64,000 bases of DNA from CAJWKT01 sp964465375 (GTDB taxonomy: Bacteria; Pseudomonadota; Gammaproteobacteria; Steroidobacterales; Rariloculaceae). Where the stretch lies: positions 109,669-173,668 of the forward strand of contig CAYXIJ010000001.1 of the NCBI GenBank assembly GCA_964465375.1, in the 5' to 3' direction. Position numbers and translations under genes: made by a program. Positions 8,427 to 16,472 of this stretch are shown one piece after another. Position 1 is the stretch's first letter; every line of letters begins with the position of its first letter. Below the pieces are notes generated by a model that saw only the letters and a list, made by a program, of their open reading frames with translations, searched no databases and had not been told where the DNA came from.

Positions 8427-9099
8427 TAGAAAGCTTGAGAAACATTTTAGCCGCAGCATTTTGCTCTGCACTTCGACGGCTTTTCCCCACACCGACACTC
8501 TCAATCTCCTTTTCTGGTACGAAGCAAGAGATAGTGAAACTTTGTTGATGTGAAGGACCCGATGCTGATTTAACTGAGTAGTCCGGTAATGGTAAACCGC
8601 GATGCTGAAGCCATTCCTGCAGCCTAGTTTTGGAGTCCTTTAGGCTTTCTGGATCAGGGAGTCGCTGTATACGTTCAGTAAAAAGGTGGAATACAGAAAG
8701 ATTGACTGCCTCCACACCCCCATCAAGAAGCACAGCTCCAATCACAGCCTCTAGGGTATTCGCTAGTATTGAATCTCTTTGGTTTCCGCCGTCACGAAGC
8801 TCTCCCTCACCTAAAATTATATGTTTTTCTAGCTCTAATTCTCGACCAATTTCTGATAGTGTCTCACCCTTAACTAGGGCCGCACGAAATCTACTGAGAT
8901 CCCCTTCGCTACAGTTGGGGTGCATCTCGTACAGACGCTTTGCAATGGAATAGTTCAAGAATGCGTCGCCTAGAAACTCAAGGCGCTCATTGTTCTCTTT
9001 CGAGGCACTACGATGAGTCAGCGCCCTCAGCAGTAAATCTGGATTACCAAAAATATAACCGAAGTGCTGTTCGGCCCATCGGGCTCGACTATCAACCAC
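8407..9099 (-). CDS. rnc: Ribonuclease III
   Basis: A 230-residue double-stranded-RNA endonuclease for rRNA and mRNA processing. The catalytic signature reads NERLEFLGDAFLN (usually ...GDSVL), followed by EGDLSRFRAALV and the second acidic site near LEAVIGAVLLDGG. A dsRNA-binding domain occupies about residues 150-225 (TRLQEWLQHRGLPLPDYSV, ending AAAKMFLKL). The GTG at 9099 is preceded by AGGAAGAG at good distance. It lies 75 bases after lepB, and its 3' end overlaps era. Confidence 0.95.
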   Translation of the reverse strand: MVDSRARWAEQHFGYIFGNPDLLLRALTHRSASKENNERLEFLGDAFLNYSIAKRLYEMHPNCSEGDLSRFRAALVKGETLSEIGRELELEKHIILGEGELRDGGNQRDSILANTLEAVIGAVLLDGGVEAVNLSVFHLFTERIQRLPDPESLKDSKTRLQEWLQHRGLPLPDYSVKSASGPSHQQSFTISCFVPEKEIESVGVGKSRRSAEQNAAAKMFLKLSNDSEKQ

Positions 9100-9174
9100 A
9101 GAATCTCTTCCTATCTATCTAGGGTAATCTAAAGCCAAGTGCTATAAAGCTCAGGCGGTTCCACCACTCGATCA

Positions 9175-9939
9175 TTAATGGATCCCTTTTCCAATACGGC
9201 CCCACACTGGGCCCCCTTGCCAGCTCATCCAAATTCTTACTGCTTTCCCCACCAACCGGTTCTCAGGAATAAAACTAACTCCTGGAAACCGGCTATCTCG
9301 GCTGTTGTCTCGATTATCACCCATCATAAAATAATGCCCTTCTGGAACTACATAAGTTCCGCCAGGGCTCAGCCTGGCTAAGTTGTGCAACATTAGATGC
9401 TCCGCCTCACCCAGGTCTTCGTGAACTAGATAAATCGATCCATCCCGTCGGTAAGGCTCAATAACCTCCAGTACGATATCACTTCCGTTTATATTCAATT
9501 GCTTATCCCTGGAATCATAAACCACTGTGTCGCCTGGCAAACCAATGACTCGCTTAATGTAGTTTGTGCTTGGGTCTGAGGGAAGCTTAAAAACTAGCAC
9601 ATCGCCCCGCTCAGGCCTCCCAATTTCTAGAATCTTGGTATTTACCACCGGAAGTCGCAAACCGTATGCAAACTTATTTACAAAAATAAAGTCACCTGCT
9701 AATAAGGTTGGCATCATGGATCCAGAGGGAATCCGAAAGGGTTCAAATAAAAAAGATCTAAGAACAAGAACCAATAATAAAATCGGAAAAAAAGACTTCG
9801 CGTATTCGACCAAAATGGGATCTCGTGCATCACCTTTTTCAACACCTTCCAAGCGATTTCGTTTAAAAAATAGGCTGTCAATGGCCCAGATAAAGCCAGC
9901 AAAAAAAGTAACTACGACCAATATCAACGCGAAATCCAA
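9175..9939 (-). CDS. lepB: Signal peptidase I LepB
   Basis: A 254-residue inner-membrane serine protease that cleaves signal peptides from exported proteins. Two membrane segments (about residues 3-21 and 50-67) precede the catalytic Ser in PSGSMMPTLL and the Lys in YIKRVIGLPGD; box E GDNRDNSRDSR is present. The TTG at 9939 follows AAGGAG by five bases and gives the usual N-terminus, so I accept it. The usual upstream partner lepA is absent; instead sdhE ends about 100 bases upstream, with a TATAAT element and an inverted repeat between them. Confidence 0.95.
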   Translation of the reverse strand: MDFALILVVVTFFAGFIWAIDSLFFKRNRLEGVEKGDARDPILVEYAKSFFPILLLVLVLRSFLFEPFRIPSGSMMPTLLAGDFIFVNKFAYGLRLPVVNTKILEIGRPERGDVLVFKLPSDPSTNYIKRVIGLPGDTVVYDSRDKQLNINGSDIVLEVIEPYRRDGSIYLVHEDLGEAEHLMLHNLARLSPGGTYVVPEGHYFMMGDNRDNSRDSRFPGVSFIPENRLVGKAVRIWMSWQGGPVWGRIGKGIH

Positions 9940-9970
9940 ATCGACTCCTTTATAACTTAGCGTGTGCGTC

Positions 9971-10022
9971 TCTAGGTAACGGGTATTATAACTAGCTCAA
10001 AAAAATAATGATGTTACCTAGA
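9971..10022. repeat. 10-bp perfect inverted repeat bracketing a -10 element upstream of lepB
   Basis: TCTAGGTAAC (9971-9980) and its exact complement GTTACCTAGA (10013-10022) flank 32 bases that contain TATAAT on the minus strand (9990 to 9985), in the right place to start lepB transcription. No good -35 hexamer is visible at 16-18 bases. The wide spacing argues against a terminator hairpin and is more like two half-sites of a regulator. Eleven bases (TTACCTAGAAT) of the distal arm recur at 22408-22418 ahead of surE. Confidence 0.5.
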
Positions 10023-10037
10023 ATACGCTGTAGCATA

Positions 10038-10283
10038 TTAACTATCAGTATGCGAAAGAACGAGATTAACTGCTAACTTTGTCTCATGATTTTTTGGCTC
10101 ATCCCTCCTGAGAAGGTAAGCACAAAGATCTGGATCCGGAAGCTCCAAAAGCAACTCAAAGCGCGCCTGATCATCAACACTTAACGATGAAAAACTTGAG
10201 CTAAGAAAGCTCTGTAAGACCAGATCCAGCTCAAGCATGCCCCTGCGGCACCGCCAACGCAACCTAGAAGTGTCATCTTTCAC
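10038..10283 (-). CDS. sdhE: Succinate dehydrogenase FAD assembly factor SdhE
   Basis: An 81-residue protein of the SdhE/YgfY/SDHAF2 family, which promotes covalent FAD attachment to SdhA. The diagnostic RRGMLELD motif is at about residues 13-20, and the rest is a small helical bundle. The GTG start at 10283 overlaps the sdhB stop (GTGA), so it is translationally coupled to the last structural subunit. Its place at the end of the sdh operon is common in this SDH type. Confidence 0.92.
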   Translation of the reverse strand: MKDDTSRLRWRCRRGMLELDLVLQSFLSSSFSSLSVDDQARFELLLELPDPDLCAYLLRRDEPKNHETKLAVNLVLSHTDS

Positions 10284-11077
10284 TTAGGGCTCGATGATGA
10301 CGGGCGTTCAGCTAAAAGTTTCTTTATCTCTGCTATTGCTTTACCTGGATTTAACTCCTTTGGGCAAGTCTGGGTACAGTTCAGGATTGTATGACAGCGA
10401 TATAAGCTAAAAGGATCCCTAAGCGCATCGAGGCGTTGGTCCGTCGATTCATCACGCGAGTCAACAATCCATCGATATGCTTGCAGCAAAACAGCAGGGC
10501 CAAGGTAGCGATCCTCATTCCACCAATAACTTGGGCATGCTGCGGAGCAGCAACCGCATAAAATACAAGCGGAGGGTTGGTCAATTAATTCTTGGTCTTC
10601 CTTTGATTGTAGCCGCTCCCTTTTTGGGGGCGCCGGCGCTTGAGTCTCAAGCCACGGCTTAATCGAGGCATACTGTGCATAAAAATTTGTCATATCTGGT
10701 ACAAGATCCTTCACTACTGACATATGCGGTAAAGGATAAACCTTTACGTCTCCTCTAATTTCATCAATAGATTTAGTGCAAGCGAGTGTATTAGTGCCAT
10801 CAATATTCATAGCACAGGAGCCGCAAATACCCTCGCGGCAAGACCGGCGGAATGCAAGCGTAGCGTCAATCTCATTTTTAATTTTAATCAAAGCATCTAA
10901 AACCATAGGTCCACAGGTGCTCAAATCTACTTGGTAGCTATCAATACGTGGATTCTTTCCTGAATCTGGATCATACCGATACACCAAAAACGACTTAGTA
11001 ACTCCAACGTCCTTGGGTGCCGGATGACAAATCCCCTGCTTAATTCTTGAGTCGGCTGGAAGGCGGAATTGCGCCAT
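10280..11077 (-). CDS. sdhB: Succinate dehydrogenase iron-sulfur subunit SdhB
   Basis: A 265-residue electron-transfer subunit linking SdhA to quinone. All three cluster motifs are visible: CREGICGSC with a downstream Cys for 2Fe-2S, CILCGCCSAACP for 4Fe-4S, and CHTILNCTQTCP for 3Fe-4S. The sequence style (PRIDSYQVDLSTCGPMVLDALIKIKN type) is that of alphaproteobacterial and mitochondrial enzymes rather than E. coli SdhB, and the N-terminal extension of about 25 residues is also of that kind. It follows sdhA by 19 bases and overlaps sdhE. Confidence 0.96.
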   Translation of the reverse strand: MAQFRLPADSRIKQGICHPAPKDVGVTKSFLVYRYDPDSGKNPRIDSYQVDLSTCGPMVLDALIKIKNEIDATLAFRRSCREGICGSCAMNIDGTNTLACTKSIDEIRGDVKVYPLPHMSVVKDLVPDMTNFYAQYASIKPWLETQAPAPPKRERLQSKEDQELIDQPSACILCGCCSAACPSYWWNEDRYLGPAVLLQAYRWIVDSRDESTDQRLDALRDPFSLYRCHTILNCTQTCPKELNPGKAIAEIKKLLAERPSSSSPK

Positions 11078-11096
11078 TAATCAGTTCCCCCTAGTT

Positions 11097-12884
11097 TTAA
11101 TAAGTCCTTGCTTTTGGCGGAATGGATTCTATTTCGTCAGTTAATGTATCCATTGTGACCGATCGATAATCAAAACGAACCATGCCTTTGTCATCCACCC
11201 AAGCAAGCGTATGTCTAAACCAATGATCATCATCACGCTCGGGAAAATCCTCTCGTGCCTGAGCACCTCGACTTTCGGTACGGTGAGCCGCGGACTTAAT
11301 TGTACCCATTGCCTGCAGAAGCAAATTTTCTAACTCGATGGTTTCAACAAGATCTGTATTCCAAACCAAAGATCGATCAGCAACAGACACCTCCTGAAAA
11401 GAATCAAATACTTGTTCCAATTTTTCAATCCCTTCTTGCAGGTATTCACCTGTCCTAAACACAGCGGCATGAGCCTGCATTACGCGTTGCATATCTAGTC
11501 GAATTTGAGCTGTAGGTAAGCTACCTTTGGTGTTGCGCAACCGGTCAACCCGCTCTACTGCTTCCTTGCCGGCGTCTTTCCCCAACAGAGGCAATTTTAT
11601 ATCTGACTTTAGGAGCATGCCACAACGTTGTGCTGCGGCCCGCCCAAAAACCACAAGATCAATGAGCGAGTTAGAGCCAAGTCGATTGGCACCATGAACG
11701 GAAACGCAACCTGCCTCCCCTACTGCCATAAGCCCAGGCACAACATATTCGTTTCCCTGAGCATTCAGGGAAACGACTTCGCCATGGTAATTGGTTGGCA
11801 CACCTCCCATGTTGTAATGCACAGTAGGCAACACTGGAATAGGGCTCTTGGCAATATCAACACCAGCAAAAATTTTAGCTGTCTCCGCAATTCCCGGAAG
11901 TCGCTCCTCAATCACGTCGGTACCTAGATGCTCTAAGTGCAAATACACATGGTCCCCATCTGGGCCCACGCCCCTTCCCTCGCGAATCTCTATGGTAATA
12001 GATCGACTTACTACATCTCTAGATGCGAGATCTTTGGCATTAGGTGCATAGCGCTCCATAAAACGTTCGCCACCTACATTTGTTAGGTAACCACCTTCGC
12101 CCCTTGCGCCCTCGGTAATGAGCATACCTGCGCCATAAATACCTGTTGGATGGAATTGCACAAATTCAAGGTCTTCCAGTGGCAAGCCAGCTCTAAGCGC
12201 CATAGCATTTCCATCGCCAGTACATGTATGTGCAGAGGTGCAGGAAAAGTAAGCGCGCCCATATCCACCCGTCGCTAAAATTACTGTTTGGCAGCGAAAA
12301 CGATGTAGACTACCTTCTGCCAAATTCAATGCTACTACACCCCGGCACACGCCTTCTTCCATAATAAGATCAATAGCAAAATATTCGATAAAGAATTCTG
12401 CCTTATGCTTTAATGATTGTTGGTATAAGGCGTGTAGCATCGCATGACCAGTCCGATCGGCCGCCGCACAAGTACGCTGTGCGATTCCTTCACCGTAGTG
12501 CGTAGTCATGCCACCAAACGGTCTCTGGTAAATGCGGCCATCGTCGGTGCGGGAAAATGGAACACCGTAATGCTCTAATTCAAGTACTGCTGCAGGTGCC
12601 TCTTTGCACATGTATTCGATGGCATCTTGGTCGCCTAACCAGTCCGATCCTTTAACTGTGTCATACATGTGCCAGCGCCAATCATCTGTCCCCATGTTTC
12701 CTAGGGCTGCACTTATGCCACCTTGAGCGGCCACTGTGTGGCTACGCGTAGGAAATACTTTTGTTACACAGGCTGTTGAAAGTCCCTGCTCTACTAAGCC
12801 CAGTGTCGCTCTCAAGCCGGCTCCTCCGGCCCCTATGACTACCACATCATAAGTGTGATCAATGAATTCATAAGCATTGGTCAT
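11097..12884 (-). CDS. sdhA: Succinate dehydrogenase flavoprotein subunit SdhA
   Basis: A 595-residue catalytic subunit oxidising succinate to fumarate in the TCA cycle and respiratory complex II. The N-terminal dinucleotide fold VVIGAGGAGLRA, the FAD-linking His in RSHTVAAQGGISAA, the active-site region QFHPTGIYGAG and the C-terminal HRTESRGAQAREDFPERDD are all present. The ATG at 12884 overlaps the sdhD stop as ATGA. Length and motifs match the alphaproteobacterial/mitochondrial type. Confidence 0.97.
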   Translation of the reverse strand: MTNAYEFIDHTYDVVVIGAGGAGLRATLGLVEQGLSTACVTKVFPTRSHTVAAQGGISAALGNMGTDDWRWHMYDTVKGSDWLGDQDAIEYMCKEAPAAVLELEHYGVPFSRTDDGRIYQRPFGGMTTHYGEGIAQRTCAAADRTGHAMLHALYQQSLKHKAEFFIEYFAIDLIMEEGVCRGVVALNLAEGSLHRFRCQTVILATGGYGRAYFSCTSAHTCTGDGNAMALRAGLPLEDLEFVQFHPTGIYGAGMLITEGARGEGGYLTNVGGERFMERYAPNAKDLASRDVVSRSITIEIREGRGVGPDGDHVYLHLEHLGTDVIEERLPGIAETAKIFAGVDIAKSPIPVLPTVHYNMGGVPTNYHGEVVSLNAQGNEYVVPGLMAVGEAGCVSVHGANRLGSNSLIDLVVFGRAAAQRCGMLLKSDIKLPLLGKDAGKEAVERVDRLRNTKGSLPTAQIRLDMQRVMQAHAAVFRTGEYLQEGIEKLEQVFDSFQEVSVADRSLVWNTDLVETIELENLLLQAMGTIKSAAHRTESRGAQAREDFPERDDDHWFRHTLAWVDDKGMVRFDYRSVTMDTLTDEIESIPPKARTY

Positions 12885-13267
12885 AGGGGCACCGAAAAGG
12901 CCACCTTAGCAATTGAGTACATCCCCATTGCAACTAACCCTACATGTAAAAAATTTGAAAAAACCAAACTAGCTTTTTTCAGAGAAGTTATATGCATGTA
13001 ATCTTCGATAATGACTTTCAAGCCGAGTTGAGAGTGATAACCAATCATAATCACCACAAAGATCAGCAATATGTTATTGATGGGCAACCGAGCCCAACTC
13101 GTCACTGTCAAATAATCAAAGTTATCCAATCTGGCAAAAGAAAAGATCAACCAAAAACCCAAAGGAATAAGCGCAATGGCAGTTAAACGCTGAGCCCACC
13201 AGTGCCCAACTCCTCCTTTTCCGGAAATCAGCTCTAAAACCCGATTAAGCGCTGTCCCAACGCTCAT
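12881..13267 (-). CDS. sdhD: Succinate dehydrogenase membrane anchor subunit SdhD
   Basis: A 128-residue membrane protein with three predicted helices. WWAQRLTAIALIPLGFW is the first helix, and GYHSQLGLKVIIEDY contains the likely haem-ligand His with the quinone-site Asp/Tyr. It anchors SdhAB to the inner membrane with SdhC. It begins 14 bases after sdhC and overlaps sdhA by four bases. Confidence 0.92.
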   Translation of the reverse strand: MSVGTALNRVLELISGKGGVGHWWAQRLTAIALIPLGFWLIFSFARLDNFDYLTVTSWARLPINNILLIFVVIMIGYHSQLGLKVIIEDYMHITSLKKASLVFSNFLHVGLVAMGMYSIAKVAFSVPL

Positions 13268-13281
13268 AACCTACGCTCCCT

Positions 13282-13662
13282 CTAAAAAATTACTAATATC
13301 CCGTATCCCATTGTTGCAATGAGTGTTACAACAATAACCGCCCAACCTGAAGCATGATATTGCTGAATCTCTAAGCCTCTTCCGGCATCCCAAGCTAAAT
13401 GCCGAATACCGTTACACAGGTGGAAAAAGAAACAAAATGTCCATCCCACGAGTGGTAACTTGAACCAATCACTTCCTAAAAATGCTCGGGCCTGCTCATA
13501 ACGATCTAAACCCCCAGCGATAGCCAAGAGCCAGTACACCAAAATCAATAGCCCGAGTGATAGCATCACTCCCGTCCCACGATGAACCGTCGACAAAATC
13601 ATCGTAATCTGCCATCGATAGACCTGCAGATGCGGGGACAAAGGCCGCTGGGCCTTAGTCAT
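13282..13662 (-). CDS. sdhC: Succinate dehydrogenase cytochrome b556 subunit SdhC
   Basis: A 126-residue membrane subunit. RPLSPHLQVYRWQ, then HRGTG ahead of the second helix, and FHLCNGIRHLAWD with the haem-ligand His, are the family signatures; three transmembrane helices are evident. With SdhD it forms the haem b and ubiquinone site. The DUF1674/SDHAF4 gene ends 46 bases upstream on the same strand. Confidence 0.94.
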   Translation of the reverse strand: MTKAQRPLSPHLQVYRWQITMILSTVHRGTGVMLSLGLLILVYWLLAIAGGLDRYEQARAFLGSDWFKLPLVGWTFCFFFHLCNGIRHLAWDAGRGLEIQQYHASGWAVIVVTLIATMGYGILVIF

Positions 13663-13708
13663 TCATTTTTCCTTTCATTGATTGTCAGGTGGCCTGAGGT
13701 TGACAGAA

Positions 13709-13927
13709 TTAAAAATCAATGCACCGACCGCCCCTCTCCCAATCACCAAAACGAGTCGGCTCTGGGCCCTTCGGGCCGCCAATCTCATGAACACAACCCT
13801 TCCTGCTAACTTGATTTCGATCGCAGGTTTGTACTTTTTCAGCTGGAAGAGCACTTTCCGGAGGAGAAGGCGTCTCTAAAACAACTCCTCCCTCACACAA
13901 AGACTCCGGTTCTTTCTGCTCAGGCAC
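13709..13927 (-). CDS. DUF1674 / SDHAF4-type succinate dehydrogenase assembly factor
   Basis: A 72-residue protein ending in the diagnostic DUF1674 block GGPKGPEPTRFGDWERGG, followed by RCIDF. The N-terminal half is Pro/Glu-rich and unconserved, as usual in this family. The only canonical start after the upstream in-frame TAA is the GTG at 13927. Mitochondrial SDHAF4 binds flavinylated SdhA and helps dock it to SdhB while limiting oxidative damage. The position directly ahead of sdhC strongly supports the same job here. The family is best known from alphaproteobacteria and eukaryotes, so its presence with SdhE in a gammaproteobacterium is noteworthy. Confidence 0.85.
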   Translation of the reverse strand: MPEQKEPESLCEGGVVLETPSPPESALPAEKVQTCDRNQVSRKGCVHEIGGPKGPEPTRFGDWERGGRCIDF

Positions 13928-14033
13928 AGGCTTATTTTGCCAGAAATAGCCTGCCCACGCACCTTAACGTTGACATCAGCACACTCTCAAAGAAGACTGT
14001 GGGATTGCACAAACTATATGTATCCGGACTGTC

Positions 14034-14978
14034 ATGAAAAATGTCAAAGAAACGCCTTATTTGTGCGCCCTATCAGAGACAGGCCTAATCCACGTAGCTG
14101 GGAAAGACGCGGAGCGTTTCCTGCATAACCAGCTGAGCTATAAAATTGAGGGGCTACAAGCTATGGAAGCCCCGCTCGCAGCCTGGCACGACTCAAAGGG
14201 CAGGGTACGAGCACTTTTAAGAGTACTAGTACTACACGACGGCTGGCTACTACTTGTTCATAAATCACAAACAGAAACGCTAATCACTCAGATGGGTGGG
14301 TTTATTCTGAGGGGAGATGTAGTTTTGCAGAATGTTACTGGTGAGTGGTATGCAGCAGCCCTAGTCGCCAAAACCTCTAATGCGCTGGAAACCTACATTG
14401 CCGGATATGACATTACACTTAGCCAAGAATACTCAACTGTGATTTGGAAAAAAAATGCTGCTTGGATCCGAGTTGGCCCAGAGCTTGTTCAGATATTCTG
14501 CCCAAGAGATCAAAGACCAAAAATGTTAACAAACCTTTCAACTGGAAACTCTGCAATAGCCAAAATTGCTGAAATTCGGTTGGGTATACCATCAGTTACT
14601 CGAGAATTCGAAGCGTGCTTCATTCCTCATTTACTGAACTTGGATGCACTCGGCGCGGTAGTGTTCGATAAAGGTTGCTACCCAGGCCAAGAAATTATTG
14701 CTCGAGCCCAAAACCTGGGTACAGTAAAGCGGCGTATGTTTCGATTCTCCATGAAATCACAACATACCCCAGCTCCAAGTACACCACTTGAAGATAGTGG
14801 TGGCACTCGTCACGGAGAAATTTTATGCGCAGCAAGTCAAGATGGACTTGTGGAAATGCTGGCGGTGGTTTCTTTGAAAGGGGTAAAGAAAAAATTGTTC
14901 ATCCGCAAAGAAACAGGCCCGGCTTCAGTCAAACTTGAACTTCTACCTTATGCGCACCTCTATGGAGAAGAGAAATAA
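14034..14978 (+). CDS. ygfZ: Folate-binding Fe-S cluster maturation protein YgfZ
   Basis: A 314-residue GcvT-like protein. The conserved KGCYPGQEIIARAQ motif (KGCYTGQE in E. coli) holds the essential Cys; the N-terminal LIHVAGKDAERFLHNQLS is typical. YgfZ uses tetrahydrofolate to support assembly or repair of certain Fe-S enzymes, SDH being one reported to depend on it. It is transcribed away from the sdh cluster, sharing the 106-base gap with the SDHAF4 gene. Its stop abuts the lysS stop (convergent), with no terminator between them. Confidence 0.9.
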   Translation: MKNVKETPYLCALSETGLIHVAGKDAERFLHNQLSYKIEGLQAMEAPLAAWHDSKGRVRALLRVLVLHDGWLLLVHKSQTETLITQMGGFILRGDVVLQNVTGEWYAAALVAKTSNALETYIAGYDITLSQEYSTVIWKKNAAWIRVGPELVQIFCPRDQRPKMLTNLSTGNSAIAKIAEIRLGIPSVTREFEACFIPHLLNLDALGAVVFDKGCYPGQEIIARAQNLGTVKRRMFRFSMKSQHTPAPSTPLEDSGGTRHGEILCAASQDGLVEMLAVVSLKGVKKKLFIRKETGPASVKLELLPYAHLYGEEK

Positions 14979-16472
14979 CTATTTTGCTTTTAATTGGGGA
15001 AACAAAATTACATCACGGATAGAAAGGGAATCTGTAAGAAGCATCACCAATCGGTCTATACCGATACCCAGGCCTGCCGCGGGTGGCATACCGTACTCCA
15101 ATGCATGAATATAATCATCGTCGTAAAACATTGCCTCTTCATCTCCACAGGACTTAGCCTCTGCCTGCTTTCGGAACCGTTCTGCCTGATCCTCCGGATC
15201 ATTGAGCTCCGAAAATCCGTTAGCAATTTCCCGGCCTGCAACAAAAAACTCAAAACGGTCAGCTAAAAAAGGGTCATCGTCATTTCGTCTAGCTAGCGGT
15301 GATACCTCAGCAGGGTACTGAGTAATAAAAACGGGCTCTATTAACTGATGTTCTACCGTTTTTTCAAAAATCTTAATTTGCAGCTTGCCTGCCCCATCCT
15401 CAGGTCGATACTGAACACTACAAGCTTCGCAAATCTCTGACAAATAACCACTATCTCTTAATCTATTCTGATCTAGATTAGAGTTAAATTTTATTAGACT
15501 ATCTTCCACTGTCATTACATTGAGCGGACCTGAAAGATCAAACCGATTACCCTGATATTCTAATGAGTCTTTACCATGAACTGCCCTTGTTGCCTCACGG
15601 GTCAATGTTTGGGTTAATTTAATCAAATCCTCGTAGTCCGCATACGTCTGGTATAACTCCAACATAGTAAATTCTGGGTTGTGTTGGGTAGAAATTCCCT
15701 CATTACGAAAACTACGATTAATCTCATATACCCGCTCCAGGCCACCCACCAATAAACGCTTCAGATAAAGCTCAGGCGCAATTCTGAGGTAAAGTTTCAT
15801 ATCCAAAGCGTTATGATGAGTCTCAAATGGACGCGCTAAAGCCCCGCCCGGAATAGAATGCATCATCGGTGTTTCAACTTCTGAAAAGTCCAGCGTATCT
15901 AGAAACCCACGAATAAAACGGATGACCTCGGTTCGCACTTGAAAAATTTTTCGAGTTTCTTCATCAACAATGAGATCTAAATAACGTTGACGTAGCTTTA
16001 GCTCTGTATCAACAATACCGTGCCACTTCTCTGGCATAGATCGAAGTGACTTAACTAGCAGATGAATCCCGTCCACCCTTACTGATAATTCTCCAGTTTT
16101 TGTCTTAAAGAGGACCCCTCGGGCACCGAGAATGTCTCCTATATCCCAGTTCTTAAATTCCTGATAAATTTTTGCAACAATCGCATCCCGTTCGATAAAA
16201 AGCTGTATTCGTCCTGACCGGTCCTGCAATTTAGCAAAACTTGCCTTACCCATGACTCGCTTTACCATGAGTCGACCTGCCACACTGACAGTAACAGGAT
16301 CCGCCTCCAAAGATTCAATGCTGCGTCCGCCATAAGTCGCGTGTAGCTCCTCAGCAATCGAGTCCCTACGGAAATCATTCGGAAACGCCTGACCATCTTC
16401 ACGGAGAGCCTGAAGCTTCCGGCGCCTCTCTGCAATTAGTCGATGTTCGTTCGGCTCACTAATTTCTTCCAT
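14979..16472 (-). CDS. lysS: Lysyl-tRNA synthetase (class II)
   Basis: A 497-residue class IIb synthetase charging tRNA-Lys. An N-terminal anticodon-binding OB fold (about 55-140) precedes the catalytic core with motif 2 FRNEGIS and motif 3 GLGIGIDRLVMLL. Length is normal. The ATG at 16472 overlaps the prfB stop as TAATG. The recJ-prfB-lysS arrangement is conserved in gammaproteobacteria. Confidence 0.97.
   Translation of the reverse strand: MEEISEPNEHRLIAERRRKLQALREDGQAFPNDFRRDSIAEELHATYGGRSIESLEADPVTVSVAGRLMVKRVMGKASFAKLQDRSGRIQLFIERDAIVAKIYQEFKNWDIGDILGARGVLFKTKTGELSVRVDGIHLLVKSLRSMPEKWHGIVDTELKLRQRYLDLIVDEETRKIFQVRTEVIRFIRGFLDTLDFSEVETPMMHSIPGGALARPFETHHNALDMKLYLRIAPELYLKRLLVGGLERVYEINRSFRNEGISTQHNPEFTMLELYQTYADYEDLIKLTQTLTREATRAVHGKDSLEYQGNRFDLSGPLNVMTVEDSLIKFNSNLDQNRLRDSGYLSEICEACSVQYRPEDGAGKLQIKIFEKTVEHQLIEPVFITQYPAEVSPLARRNDDDPFLADRFEFFVAGREIANGFSELNDPEDQAERFRKQAEAKSCGDEEAMFYDDDYIHALEYGMPPAAGLGIGIDRLVMLLTDSLSIRDVILFPQLKAK

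Noticed and set aside
13582..13879. Plus-strand frames overlapping the SDHAF4-type gene
   Set aside because: The minus-strand frame carries the diagnostic DUF1674 motif, so the plus-strand frames are shadows.
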